Positions 7,003 through 15,518 of a stretch of 34,835 nucleotides of DNA are shown here, in pieces. The position numbers and the translations under genes are program-made. The stretch is from CAVHIG01 sp963636105 (GTDB lineage Bacteria; Bacillota; Clostridia; Peptostreptococcales; Anaerovoracaceae): NCBI GenBank assembly GCA_963636105.1, contig CAVHIG010000016.1, positions 1-34,835 on the forward strand, written 5' to 3'. The notes beneath the pieces are model-generated. The model saw only the letters and a program-made list of their open reading frames with translations. It did no database searches and was not told the origin of the DNA. Position 1 is the stretch's first letter, and the number at the start of each line of letters is the position of its first letter.

Positions 7003-7633
7003 GGAAGATCTGCTTTTGTACGCGGTCACCGATAGCAGGTGGCTTAAGGCCGGCGAGAGGCTGTATGACCAGGTGGAGAAGGCTCTGCAGGGCGGCGCGA
7101 GCTTTGTGCAGCTCCGTGAAAAGGAGCTTGATCGGGAGCATTTTTATCAGGAGGCGGTTGAGATCAAGGAGCTTTGCAAGCGCTATCATGTGCCTTTTGT
7201 GATAAATGATAATGTAGATATCGCCTTGGCGATGGATGCGGATGGCGTACACGTGGGCCAGGAGGATATGGAAGCGGGTCATGTCAGGGCAAAGCTTGGC
7301 CCGGATAAGATCATCGGCGTCTCCGCGCATACGGTGGAGGAGGCTCTGCTTGCGGAGAAAAACGGAGCCGACTATCTGGGCGTGGGCGCGGTATTTCCGA
7401 CAGGCTCAAAGGACGATGCGGATGTGCTGGATCCTGAGGTTGTAAAAGCCATTGTGAAAGCTGTGAAAATCCCTGTAATCGCAATCGGTGGAATCGGAAT
7501 CCACAATGTGGACAAGCTTTCGGGAAATGGACTTGTCGGCATCGCGGTAATCAGCGCGATATTTGCGCAGGATGATATAAAGCAGGCAACAGCTGAGCTT
7601 AGAGACGCTACCAAGCAGATGGTGGAAAAATAG
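6989..7633 (+). CDS. thiE: Thiamine-phosphate synthase
   Basis: The 214-residue TIM-barrel enzyme joins HMP pyrophosphate to thiazole phosphate, giving thiamine monophosphate and pyrophosphate. Characteristic segments are VQLREKELDREHF, VINDNVDIALAMDADGVHVG, IGVSAHTVEEA, GADYLGVGAVFPTGSKDDA and the phosphate-binding end PVIAIGGIG. The start codon lies inside the end of thiM with GGAGAAAAG just upstream. A stable hairpin (7659-7691) separates it from thiD. Confidence 0.96.
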   Translation: MKFAKEDLLLYAVTDSRWLKAGERLYDQVEKALQGGASFVQLREKELDREHFYQEAVEIKELCKRYHVPFVINDNVDIALAMDADGVHVGQEDMEAGHVRAKLGPDKIIGVSAHTVEEALLAEKNGADYLGVGAVFPTGSKDDADVLDPEVVKAIVKAVKIPVIAIGGIGIHNVDKLSGNGLVGIAVISAIFAQDDIKQATAELRDATKQMVEK

Positions 7634-7658
7634 TTAAAAAAATACAACAAAATAAAAT

Positions 7659-7691
7659 GACGGCTGATTGGGGGCACCACCTTCAGTCGTC
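7659..7691 (+). promoter_or_regulatory. Intercistronic hairpin between thiE and thiD
   Basis: GACGGCTGA (7659-7667) pairs with TCAGTCGTC (7683-7691), nine base pairs with one G-U, enclosing a 15-base G/C-rich loop. No T-run follows, so it is unlikely to stop transcription outright. It may set the relative mRNA level of the two halves of the operon. Confidence 0.45.
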
Positions 7692-7730
7692 CCGCAGACG
7701 CGGAAAAATTAATGCTTAGGAAAGGAAGAG

Positions 7731-8552
7731 ATGAAAATGAAAACAGCATTAACAATCGCCGGAAGTGATTCCAGCGGAGGCGCCGGAATACAAGCAGATA
7801 TAAAGACAATGATCTGCAATGGAGTCTATGCCATGAGCGCGATTACGGCGCTTACTGCACAGAACACTACCGGCGTGACAGGTATTATGGAGGTGAGCCC
7901 GGACTTTCTGGGTGAGCAGCTGGATAATATTTTTACTGATATTTATCCGGACGCGGTCAAAATAGGCATGGTTTCCTCTGAAAGTCTTATAGAAAAGATT
8001 GCGGAGAAGCTTAAGGAGTATCAGGCAAAGAATATAGTTGTAGACCCGGTGATGGTAGCGACCAGCGGAGCAAAGCTGATAAGTGATGAAGCCGTAGCCA
8101 GCCTGAAGGCGAGATTGCTTCCGATAGCAAGCGTGCTTACGCCAAATATTCCTGAGACCGAGGTGCTTTCCGGCATGGAGGTCAAGACTGCAGAGGATAT
8201 GATCAAGGCCGCGGAGGCGATCGGCACAAAATATCACTGCGCTGTACTTTGCAAGGGAGGCCACAAGCTCAATGACGCAAATGACCTGCTTTGGAGAGAC
8301 GGCTCCTACAAGTGGTTTTACGGCGAAAGAATCGACAACCCGAACACCCACGGAACAGGCTGCACTCTGTCCTCCGCAATTGCCGCAAATCTCGCCAAGG
8401 GATACGACCTGGACACAGCGGTAGAACGCGCAAAAAAGTACATCTCCGGCGCGCTTTCAGCCATGCTCGACCTCGGCAAGGGAAGCGGCCCTATGAACCA
8501 CGGCTTTGCCATTCAAAATGAATTTACGAAGTCGGCAAAGGAGGAGATGTAG
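7731..8552 (+). CDS. thiD: Hydroxymethylpyrimidine/phosphomethylpyrimidine kinase
   Basis: The 273-residue ribokinase-fold enzyme phosphorylates HMP to HMP-P and then HMP-PP, supplying ThiE. Motifs: AGSDSSGGAGIQADIKT at the N-terminus, GVYAMSAITALTAQNT, DAVKIGMVSS, VVDPVMVATSGAKL, VLTPNIPETEVLSG and the anion-hole/catalytic region NPNTHGTGCTLSSAIAANLA. AGGAAAGGAAGAG precedes the start. Its stop codon is immediately followed by the cytX start codon, so the two are co-translated. Confidence 0.96.
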   Translation: MKMKTALTIAGSDSSGGAGIQADIKTMICNGVYAMSAITALTAQNTTGVTGIMEVSPDFLGEQLDNIFTDIYPDAVKIGMVSSESLIEKIAEKLKEYQAKNIVVDPVMVATSGAKLISDEAVASLKARLLPIASVLTPNIPETEVLSGMEVKTAEDMIKAAEAIGTKYHCAVLCKGGHKLNDANDLLWRDGSYKWFYGERIDNPNTHGTGCTLSSAIAANLAKGYDLDTAVERAKKYISGALSAMLDLGKGSGPMNHGFAIQNEFTKSAKEEM

Positions 8553-9731
8553 ATGAGCGAGAAGAGAACCTCCGTTTTCGAAAACAGCCTGATTTGGTTT
8601 GGCGCCGGCGTGTCGCTGGCTGAAATTCTGACAGGTACCAGCTTCGCCTCCCTCGGCTTTTCAAAGGGAATCCTGGCGATTATTGTGGGTCACATAATCG
8701 GCTGCACCATGCTTTTCCTGTCCGGCGTCATCGGAGGCAAGACAAGACGCAGCGCGATGGAGACGGTAAAGATGAGCTTCGGCGAAAAAGGCGGCATGTT
8801 TTTTGCTTTGATGAATGTGCTGCAGCTTGTGGGCTGGACTTCGATTATGATTTACGATGGAGCCTTGGCTGCGGGCGGCATGTTTTCTGTGGGACATTGG
8901 ATATGGTGTCTTGTGATTGGCGTGCTTATCATCGCCTGGATTTTGGTAGGAATCACAAATCTTGGTAAGATAAATACAGTGGCGATGGCGGCTCTTTTCG
9001 TCCTGACCCTCGTCCTTTGCAAGATTATATTTTTTGGCGGAAACGGCGCAGTTTCCGCGGCGAGCGATGGCCTGAGCTTCGGAGCGGCGGTAGAGCTTTC
9101 TGTGGCTATGCCTCTTTCCTGGCTGCCGCTTATCAGTGACTATACCAGAGAGGCCAAGGAGCCTGTGAAGGCCACGGCCGCAAGTGCCATTACATACGGC
9201 ATCGTAAGCTGCTGGATGTACATAATCGGAATGGGCGCGGCCATTTACACGGGCGAGTCGGACATTGCGCAGATCATGCTGAAGGCGGGCCTGGGCATAG
9301 CGGGACTTTTGATCGTCGTATTCTCCACGGTGACGACTACATTTTTGGACGCGTATTCCGCGGGCATATCGGCTGAGTCCATCTTTGCGAAGCTCAAGGG
9401 CAAATATACCGCGGTCGTAGTCACTGTTATAGGAACGGTGGCCGCGATAATCTACCCGATGGACAATATCACAAACTTCCTCTATCTGATCGGCTCTGTC
9501 TTTGCGCCGATGATCGCTATTCAGATCGCTGATTTCTTCATTTTAAAGAGAAACGACAGCCTGGCAAAGTCGGTGGATTTGACAAATATTGTCATTTGGG
9601 TGATAGGCTTTGCGCTGTATAGGTACTTGATGACGGTGGATATTGTCATTGGAAATACCCTGCCGGATATGCTTGTGACGATTCTTCTTTGCTTCATTGC
9701 CCGCAAATTCCAGAGGCAGGAAAAGGCATAG
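8553..9731 (+). CDS. cytX: Putative hydroxymethylpyrimidine transporter (NCS1 family)
   Basis: The 392-residue protein has about twelve hydrophobic helices and belongs to the CytX branch of nucleobase:cation symporters (FENSLIWFGAGVSLAEILTG near the N-terminus). CytX genes are regularly TPP-riboswitch controlled and thought to import HMP. The position after thiD, with no gap, supports that here. The short loop between helices near residue 165 (GGNGAVSAASDG) is encoded by a perfect head-to-head pair of the dispersed motif (9037-9058), so this loop may have been acquired with the repeat. The operon ends with a strong terminator at 9753-9798. Confidence 0.92.
   Translation: MSEKRTSVFENSLIWFGAGVSLAEILTGTSFASLGFSKGILAIIVGHIIGCTMLFLSGVIGGKTRRSAMETVKMSFGEKGGMFFALMNVLQLVGWTSIMIYDGALAAGGMFSVGHWIWCLVIGVLIIAWILVGITNLGKINTVAMAALFVLTLVLCKIIFFGGNGAVSAASDGLSFGAAVELSVAMPLSWLPLISDYTREAKEPVKATAASAITYGIVSCWMYIIGMGAAIYTGESDIAQIMLKAGLGIAGLLIVVFSTVTTTFLDAYSAGISAESIFAKLKGKYTAVVVTVIGTVAAIIYPMDNITNFLYLIGSVFAPMIAIQIADFFILKRNDSLAKSVDLTNIVIWVIGFALYRYLMTVDIVIGNTLPDMLVTILLCFIARKFQRQEKA
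9037..9058. repeat. Perfect head-to-head pair of the dispersed motif inside cytX
   Basis: GCGGAAACGGCG (9037-9048) overlaps by two bases its inverted partner CGCAGTTTCCGC (9047-9058). The result is a 22-base palindrome-like unit with 8-bp perfect arms. Confidence 0.7.
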
Positions 9732-9752
9732 GAATAAAATTAGTTTTGACAT

Positions 9753-9798
9753 AAAAGAAGAACCTTGGACTATTATTGAGCCCGGGGTTCTTCTTTTT
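9753..9798 (+). terminator. Intrinsic terminator of the thi operon
   Basis: AAAAGAAGAACC (9753-9764) pairs with GGTTCTTCTTTT (from 9786), and a short T-run follows. It lies 21 bases after the cytX stop. Confidence 0.88.
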
Positions 9799-9902
9799 CG
9801 GTGGAAAGTTTTGCGAAGATGGAGTATACTGTAGAGAAGGCATTTGCTGAAAGGCAGGAAAAAACTATAAGATTTACGAAAAATGGAGGGATTTGGAAAT
9901 AT

Positions 9903-12182
9903 ATGACAGAATTACTTGCTCCGGCGGGGAGTATGGAGGCATTTCGGGCCGCTATCGCAAACGGCTGTGACGCGGTCTATCTTGGCATGCAAAAATTCGG
10001 TGCGCGCGCCTACTCTTGCAACTTTGACGAAGCCGCGCTTGCGGAGGCCGTGGCCTATGCGCATATCAGAGACGTCAAGGTCTATGTCACGATGAATACC
10101 ATAGTCTTTGAGGAAGAGCTCGCCGACATGCGCAAGCAGCTGGATTTCCTCAACAAAATCGGAGTGGACGGCGTCATCGTACAGGATATGGCCGTATTTG
10201 ACTATATTGTAAATAACTTCCTCGACATGGAGGCTCATTGCTCGACGCAGATGGGCATAGACGACCTGGACGGCACACTTTTCTGGAAGGAAAGAGGCGC
10301 AAAGCGCGTAGTGCTGGCCCGCGAAGTTGACATAGAAAAAGCAAAAAAAATACGGCGCGACGCAGATGTCGAAATCGAAATTTTCGTCCATGGCGCGCTG
10401 TGCGTCTCCTATTCCGGAAACTGCCTGATGTCAGGTCTCATCGGTTACCGCAGCGGAAATAGAGGGCGCTGCGTCGGCTCGTGCCGCAAGCTTTACGAGC
10501 TTACGGACAAGACGAGCGGCAAGTCCCTCGGGAAAAGCTATATACTCTCCACAAAGGACCTCAATACCATCGAGCACATTGAGGAGCTTCGGGCGCTCGA
10601 CTCATTGAAAATAGAGGGCAGAATGAAGGAGCCCGCCTATGTGGCGAATGTAGTCTCAAAGTATCGCAAGGCCTTGGATGGTGCGGAAACGGCGGAGGAC
10701 CGCGACGAGCTCAAGAAGACCTTCAACCGCACGTTTACGCGGGGCTATCTCTTTGGCGAGGATCCAAAGAAGCTGACCAACATTCAAAAGCCAAACAACT
10801 TCGGCTACGAAATCGGCGAGATAGGCGGCCTGCACAAGGGAATGTACGAAATCCGCCTGCGCGATGAGCTCAGGCAAAACGATATCATAAGGATAGACCA
10901 CGATGGCGAGGACGTGAATCTCTCCGTCGTAAAGCTCTACGACAAGGCCGGCAATCTGATAAGCGGAGCAAATAGCAGCTGCTATATTCGAATAAAGGAA
11001 AAGCTCTCAAAGGGCGACCGTGTATACAAAACAAAGGATTATAATTTTTACAAAGAGCTTGAAAAGAGCATGGACGGCGAATATAGGCACTTTCCGCTCA
11101 AGGTGCGGCTGGAGGCATATCCCGGGACGCCGCTGCGCGCGGAGGCAGAGGGTCTGGGTGTAAGCTGCGTCTATGTGGATGATGAGCTCTTGGAAACGGC
11201 GGAGAATCGCCCTACCACAAGCGAGCAGGCGGAGAGGCAGTTTGCGAAGCTCGGAGATACGGTCTTTGAGCTTGAAAGCTTTGAATTTGAAGAGTGCGGC
11301 GCCTACATCCCTGTAAAGCTTTTAAACAAGGCGCGCAGAAGTATCGTAGATAGGCTATATGAGGAGAAGGTCAAAAGCAAGGCGCGCAGGGTAGCTGCGG
11401 AAACGGCGCCTGAAGGGAAAAAGACGCTTTGCGGGGAGGCTGCGCAGTTTCCGCGACTGACTGCTGCAGTGGTGAATCGCGAGCAATATGAGGCCTGCAA
11501 GGAGGCCGGCATAGAGGAGATATATTTTGACAATATTGTCAGGAGAAACCAGGTAGAATATGCGCCGCGCGAGGGCGAGCTTCTGATAGGGGGCTACGGC
11601 GGCTTGCATTATTATAAGGACAGAAATCCATTTGTGACAGATTATTCCTTCAATGTGGTGAATTCGGTGTCGTGTCGCAAGCTGCATGAGCTGGGGGCAA
11701 GGCGCGTCACACTGTCTTATGAGCTGAATCGCAGGCAGATTGCGGATTTGATCGCGAAATATAAGGAGAATTACGGCGAGCAGCCGGCGCTTGAGATGAT
11801 AGTCTACGGGCGCGCGCCGCTGCTTTTTACGAAGTATTGTCCGCTTGGAAGGGTCGGCGAGTGCGGGCGCTGCAAGACGCATCATTATGAGCTTTCCGAT
11901 GAGTATGGGACATTTCCGATTCTTTCGAATGGGGATTGCACGACGACTATACTCAATGGAAAATTTTTGAATTTGCTGGATGAAATGCCGCAAATTGGAG
12001 GCGTGGAGGCCTTTCGCCTGAATTTTACGACTGAGAGCGCGGATGAGGTTTTGGAAATCGCGCGCGCTGCGCGGAAGAAGCTTTCCGGGCGGCTGCCGGG
12101 CATGGCGGAAGATAGCGCAGAGGAATCGCTTTTCCGCAGTGCTACCGACACGCGAGGACATTTCAACCGTGAGATTTTGTAG
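9903..12182 (+). CDS. U32-family protein, RlhA-like (putative 23S rRNA hydroxylation factor; often annotated peptidase)
   Basis: The product has 759 residues from ATG 9903, which begins the family N-terminus MTELLAPAGSMEAFRAAIA and has GGAGGG twelve bases upstream; a longer frame from 9801 adds residues unlike the family. The U32 core contains AVYLGMQKFGARAYSCNFDE, the HGALCVSYSGNCLMSG motif and the cysteine motif GNRGRCVGSC. A DUF3656-like middle domain and a C-terminal region with CPLGRVGECGRCK follow. The conserved cysteines fit the iron-sulfur U32 proteins, of which E. coli RlhA makes 5-hydroxycytidine in 23S rRNA. The peptidase name is historical for this subgroup. Copies of the dispersed motif occur at 10683, 11192, 11397 and 11443. 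The last two frame a linker (AAETAPEGKKTLCGEAAQFP) between domains. The decarboxylase-like gene follows after 21 bases. Confidence 0.88.
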   Translation: MTELLAPAGSMEAFRAAIANGCDAVYLGMQKFGARAYSCNFDEAALAEAVAYAHIRDVKVYVTMNTIVFEEELADMRKQLDFLNKIGVDGVIVQDMAVFDYIVNNFLDMEAHCSTQMGIDDLDGTLFWKERGAKRVVLAREVDIEKAKKIRRDADVEIEIFVHGALCVSYSGNCLMSGLIGYRSGNRGRCVGSCRKLYELTDKTSGKSLGKSYILSTKDLNTIEHIEELRALDSLKIEGRMKEPAYVANVVSKYRKALDGAETAEDRDELKKTFNRTFTRGYLFGEDPKKLTNIQKPNNFGYEIGEIGGLHKGMYEIRLRDELRQNDIIRIDHDGEDVNLSVVKLYDKAGNLISGANSSCYIRIKEKLSKGDRVYKTKDYNFYKELEKSMDGEYRHFPLKVRLEAYPGTPLRAEAEGLGVSCVYVDDELLETAENRPTTSEQAERQFAKLGDTVFELESFEFEECGAYIPVKLLNKARRSIVDRLYEEKVKSKARRVAAETAPEGKKTLCGEAAQFPRLTAAVVNREQYEACKEAGIEEIYFDNIVRRNQVEYAPREGELLIGGYGGLHYYKDRNPFVTDYSFNVVNSVSCRKLHELGARRVTLSYELNRRQIADLIAKYKENYGEQPALEMIVYGRAPLLFTKYCPLGRVGECGRCKTHHYELSDEYGTFPILSNGDCTTTILNGKFLNLLDEMPQIGGVEAFRLNFTTESADEVLEIARAARKKLSGRLPGMAEDSAEESLFRSATDTRGHFNREIL
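11397..11454. repeat. Two-armed dispersed repeat forming an interdomain linker in the U32 gene
   Basis: GCGGAAACGGCG (11397-11408) and inverted CGCAGTTTCCGC (11443-11454) are separated by 34 bases. The encoded peptide is a low-complexity linker. The right half (an A-run, then CTGCGCAGTTTCCGCG) resembles the copy in the downstream decarboxylase gene. Confidence 0.65.
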
Positions 12183-12203
12183 CAGAGAGAAAAGGAAGAG
12201 ATA

Positions 12204-13775
12204 ATGGCGACAGAAATAGCGAATTTTCTATTGGCGCACGCCGCGAGGGATCCGGTATCCTTTCACATGCCGGGGCACAAGGGCGCGCGCATTTACAAGC
12301 GTTTCGGGTATGAGAGTTTTTTGAATAACATTATGGATTGCGACATCACGGAGATTGTCGGTGCTGACAATCTTTTCCAGACAGAGGGCATCATTCGCCG
12401 AGCGCAGGAGGATTATGCGCGCCTTTACGGTGTCAAAAATTCATATCTTCTGGTAAATGGTACGAGCGGCGGCATAATCGCGGCTCTTCTTGCGTCTGTG
12501 CCGCAGGGGAAAAAGCTCATCATGGCCAGAAATTGCCACAAGTCGGTCTTCAATGCGCTGGTGCTCGGAGGCATCGAGCCGGTGTATGCCTATCCCGAAA
12601 TGATAGAAGAATACGGCATTTCCGGGAAGGTACAGGCTTCTGAGATAGAGCGACTGCTTGCGGAGAATCCGGATGCGGAGGCGGTGATACTTCCGAGCCC
12701 GAATTACTATGGGATTTGCAGCGATATTGCGGAAATTGCGCGGGTCGTCCACGCGGCGGGCAAGGTACTCATAGTGGACCAGGCTCACGGCGCGCATTTG
12801 CGTTTTTTTGGAAAATTTGGAAGTGAATGTGGAGAAGGGAAATCCTGCGGGGATGACTCGGGCTTTCTGCTGCCGAGATCCGCAGAGGAAAGCGGCGCGG
12901 ATATTGTAATAAACAGCATTCACAAGACGCTGGCGTCATTTACGCAAAGTGCTGTTTTGAATCTGAATTCTGACAGGGTGGACAGATATATATTGGAGGA
13001 CAAGCTGCAGGCCATTGAAAGCTCCAGCCCTTCGTATCTTTTGATGGCCTCGCTGGATATAAGCCGGGAAATTCTGGAGGCGCATGGCGCGCGGCTTCTT
13101 TGCGAGTGGCTTGAAAATCTGGAGTATTTTTACAGGGGAGCGGCGGAGATTCCGGGGCTGTCCGTAATGGGAAATCCGTATTCTGCAGGCGGCGCAGAGA
13201 GCAGCCTTTCTGAGAAATTTTGCGGTTTTGCCGAAAAAAGCCGCAATGCTACTGAAGAGAAGGACAGAGCTTTATTTGACCTTACAAAGATAAACCTGGA
13301 CATGAGCGCCTGCGGCCTTTCCGGTGAGGAGCTTGAAAAGCGGCTGCTTGAGAAGGATATTTTTTGCGAGCTTGTGACAGGTGATATCCTGATGTGCATG
13401 AGCGGCATAGGAAATGTGCATAGGGATTACGAAAGACTGCTTGAGGCTCTGAGGGAGATATCCTCGGATGGAGAAAAGAACGCAAAAAGAAACTCCGCCA
13501 CTGCGGGAAACTGCGCAGTTTCCGCGGCGGACGGAGGTGGCTTGCAAAGCTCGGAGCTTATGCCCATACCAAGATATAGACAGCGCTGCCCTCTTTCAGA
13601 GGCGGCAGGCCGGGTGTGCGCGGCTTCAGTCATACCATACCCGCCGGGAATTCCGATAATCTGTCCGGGCGAGGTCTTTACAGAGGAAATGGCCAGACAC
13701 ATAGAAGCCCTGCGAAAATCCGGCAAGAAGGTAATCGGCGTAAATGAACGCCTCGAGGTGCTGGTCGGACGTTGA
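12204..13775 (+). CDS. Orn/Lys/Arg decarboxylase-family PLP enzyme
   Basis: The 523-residue protein belongs to the fold-type I, group III decarboxylases in the short Firmicute form. Motifs: FHMPGHKGARIYKRFG at the start, DITEIVGADNLFQTEGII, YLLVNGTSGGIIAALLA, VDQAHGAHLRF with the PLP-binding Asp, and SIHKTLASFTQSAVLNL with the Schiff-base Lys241. The C-terminal domain has VIPYPPGIPIICPGE. The substrate (arginine, lysine or ornithine) cannot be told from sequence alone. Two inserts look unusual: a Gly/Ser/Cys-rich stretch near 205-230, and a linker near residue 425-450 containing a perfect 18-base palindrome of the dispersed motif. AAGGAAG precedes the start. The gene is probably co-transcribed with the U32 gene and converges with the CBS transporter gene, five bases away. 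Confidence 0.9.
   Translation: MATEIANFLLAHAARDPVSFHMPGHKGARIYKRFGYESFLNNIMDCDITEIVGADNLFQTEGIIRRAQEDYARLYGVKNSYLLVNGTSGGIIAALLASVPQGKKLIMARNCHKSVFNALVLGGIEPVYAYPEMIEEYGISGKVQASEIERLLAENPDAEAVILPSPNYYGICSDIAEIARVVHAAGKVLIVDQAHGAHLRFFGKFGSECGEGKSCGDDSGFLLPRSAEESGADIVINSIHKTLASFTQSAVLNLNSDRVDRYILEDKLQAIESSSPSYLLMASLDISREILEAHGARLLCEWLENLEYFYRGAAEIPGLSVMGNPYSAGGAESSLSEKFCGFAEKSRNATEEKDRALFDLTKINLDMSACGLSGEELEKRLLEKDIFCELVTGDILMCMSGIGNVHRDYERLLEALREISSDGEKNAKRNSATAGNCAVSAADGGGLQSSELMPIPRYRQRCPLSEAAGRVCAASVIPYPPGIPIICPGEVFTEEMARHIEALRKSGKKVIGVNERLEVLVGR
13506..13525. repeat. Perfect palindrome of the dispersed motif in the decarboxylase gene
   Basis: GGAAACTGCGCAGTTTCC (13506-13523) is an 18-base perfect palindrome and extends to CGCAGTTTCCGC at 13514-13525. 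It encodes GNCAVSA within a poorly conserved linker. Confidence 0.7.
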
Positions 13776-13780
13776 CCGGA

Positions 13781-15052
13781 TTATTCGTCATCTTCTGTCT
13801 CTATAGTCTCTACAAGCAGATTTATTTCGAGAGCTTTGCGGATGTCGGCCTTTGTGACCTTGACCTTGAAGAGCTTATTTCCAAATGTGCTTTCGAAGCT
13901 GTCGCCTACTGCGGGCAGCTTGTCGAGCGCGCGTACGACCCAGCCGTTTACGGTGACTGCATCCATCTCTATGTCGAGGTCGAAAAAGTCGAAGAATTTT
14001 TCGAGGTTTGTATTTGCGCGTACGCGGTAACTGCCGTCGTAGAGCGGGAGTATGTCCTGTGAGACTACGGTGTCGTGCTCGTCGTAAATTTCGCCGACTA
14101 TCTCCTCAATGATGTCCTCGAGCGTGACGATTCCGTCCATTCCGCCGTATTCGTTTATGATTACGGCTATGTGCGTCTTTGCGCTTTGCAGCTTTTTGAG
14201 AAGTACGGAAAGCTTCATGCTGCCCGGCGCGAAGATTACAGGTTTTACATATTTTTCTATAGGCATTTCGTTTCCGACAAGGTAGTTGTGGAAATCCTTT
14301 TGGTTGAGCACGCCGAGGATGTGATCTATGTCGTCGTCATATACCGGAAATCTTGAGAATCCGGTGCTTCTGAACATTGACAAAATCTCGTCCTTTGAGG
14401 TGCTTATATCTATGGCTACGACATCTACTCTCGGGGTGAGTACGTCCCAGGCGTCGAGGTCGTTGAATTCGATGGCGTTTTGAATGAGCTCGCTGCGCTC
14501 GGTGTCGAGACAGCCTTCTGTCTCTGCTTCTTCGATTATAGTGATGAGCTCATCCTCTGTGATTCCGCCGGCAGGGTTTAGGTGCAGCACGCGCACGATG
14601 AATTTTTTCCATTGAGCAAAGAGGAAGTTTAGCGGTGTAAATATCGTCATCAAAAATGACATGAAGCCTGCGGCAAACATCGCGAAGGCCTCGGGCTTTT
14701 CCTTTGCTACGCTTTTTGGCGAAATTTCTCCGAATATGAGCACTACCAGTGTGATGACGATTGTGGATACCGTGGCGCCGTATGAGCCTAAAAGCTCTAC
14801 AAAAAGCACTGTGGATACGGTGGTCGCGGTGATATTTACAATGTTATTTCCTATCAGGAGCGTGGACAAAAGATTGTCGAAGCGTTCCGAAAGATCCAAA
14901 ACCTTTTTTGCCTTGGAATTTCCCTCGCTTGCCAGATTCTTTATGCGTATGCGGCTCAGTGAGGTAAAGGCTGTCTCTGTGGAAGAGAAAAAGGCCGAGA
15001 AACAGACTAAAATTACAATAGCGGCGACGTATAACAAATAGCGATTTTCCAA
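13781..15052 (-). CDS. CNNM/CorC-type transporter with paired CBS domains (HlyC/CorC family)
   Basis: The 423-residue protein starts with a DUF21/CNNM membrane domain of about four helices (ILVCFSAFFSSTETAFTSLS, GNNIVNITATTVSTVLF, IFGEISPKSVAKEKPE). A pair of CBS domains follows (LTPRVDVVAIDISTSKDE, GFSRFPVYDDDIDHILGVL, GGMDGIVTLEDIIEEIVGEI). The protein ends in a CorC/HlyC transporter-associated domain. The family is linked to magnesium or divalent cation export and tolerance; the hemolysin label is historical. The start is a TTG at 15050-15052 with AGGAGG ten bases upstream; the nearby ATG is out of frame. Two overlapping promoters precede it. Confidence 0.93.
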   Translation of the reverse strand: MENRYLLYVAAIVILVCFSAFFSSTETAFTSLSRIRIKNLASEGNSKAKKVLDLSERFDNLLSTLLIGNNIVNITATTVSTVLFVELLGSYGATVSTIVITLVVLIFGEISPKSVAKEKPEAFAMFAAGFMSFLMTIFTPLNFLFAQWKKFIVRVLHLNPAGGITEDELITIIEEAETEGCLDTERSELIQNAIEFNDLDAWDVLTPRVDVVAIDISTSKDEILSMFRSTGFSRFPVYDDDIDHILGVLNQKDFHNYLVGNEMPIEKYVKPVIFAPGSMKLSVLLKKLQSAKTHIAVIINEYGGMDGIVTLEDIIEEIVGEIYDEHDTVVSQDILPLYDGSYRVRANTNLEKFFDFFDLDIEMDAVTVNGWVVRALDKLPAVGDSFESTFGNKLFKVKVTKADIRKALEINLLVETIETEDDE

Positions 15053-15076
15053 AATTTAACATCCTCCTTTTTTGAT

Positions 15077-15112
15077 ACTATATATTATTGTGTTTTGCGG
15101 GTCAAAAGTCAA
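15077..15112 (-). promoter_or_regulatory. Two overlapping promoters for the CBS transporter gene
   Basis: On the minus strand TTGACT (15112-15107), 17 bases, AATAAT (15089-15084); and shifted by seven bases TTGACC (15105-15100), 17 bases, TATAGT (15082-15077). Confidence 0.65.
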
Positions 15113-15339
15113 TACCTTGGGCGAAAAACTTTGGTAAATATGGCATGGATTGCACCTGGGATTACACCTGAAAGGGGCAGAAAAATTTTGCAACATATAT
15201 ATGATTTTTGCAAAGTTACATATGAACAACACAAAATCTTCACAAAAGGTATCTATAATAAGAACTGTCAAAGAGATTTGGCAAAGTTATTAGAAAGCTT
15301 TCCTTCTTTTATTTGATGATACACACAACACACACTTGC
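15113..15339 (+). other. Gene-free stretch ending in an orphan terminator
   Basis: I see no convincing coding frame. A TATAAT at 15254-15259 lies about 80 bases before the terminator at 15340, but its -35 region is poor. The stretch could encode a short untranslated RNA of about 120 bases, or only a leftover 3' end. Confidence 0.3.
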
Positions 15340-15378
15340 CAAGCAACCTCGGGTAATTCCGGGGTTGTTTGGTTTTTT
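15340..15378 (+). terminator. Strong intrinsic terminator without an obvious upstream gene
   Basis: CAAGCAACCTCGG (15340-15352) pairs with CCGGGGTTGTTTG (15359-15371), 13 bp with two G-U pairs, followed by GT6. No plus-strand gene precedes it within the gap, so it either ends a small RNA or is read by transcripts not recognised here. Confidence 0.8.
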
Positions 15379-15518
15379 GCGTGCAAAATCAACATCTTTC
15401 ATGTGCAAAAAATTTTGCGCATGAATCGAAAATGAATGCAAATAAGTAATGCTGTTGCAAGATTCGAGCCACTTTTTCGTGTTTTTTATCGAAAAATACC
15501 GTTAAATCGGGAATTTTT

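Noticed and set aside
9801..9902. 34-codon N-terminal extension of the U32 protein
   Set aside because: The family begins at the MTELLAPAGS segment, and the extra residues begin inside the thi-operon terminator region.
15095..15316. 73-residue frame in the gap before nhaC
   Set aside because: There is no ribosome binding site and no family resemblance, and codon use is unlike the neighbours.
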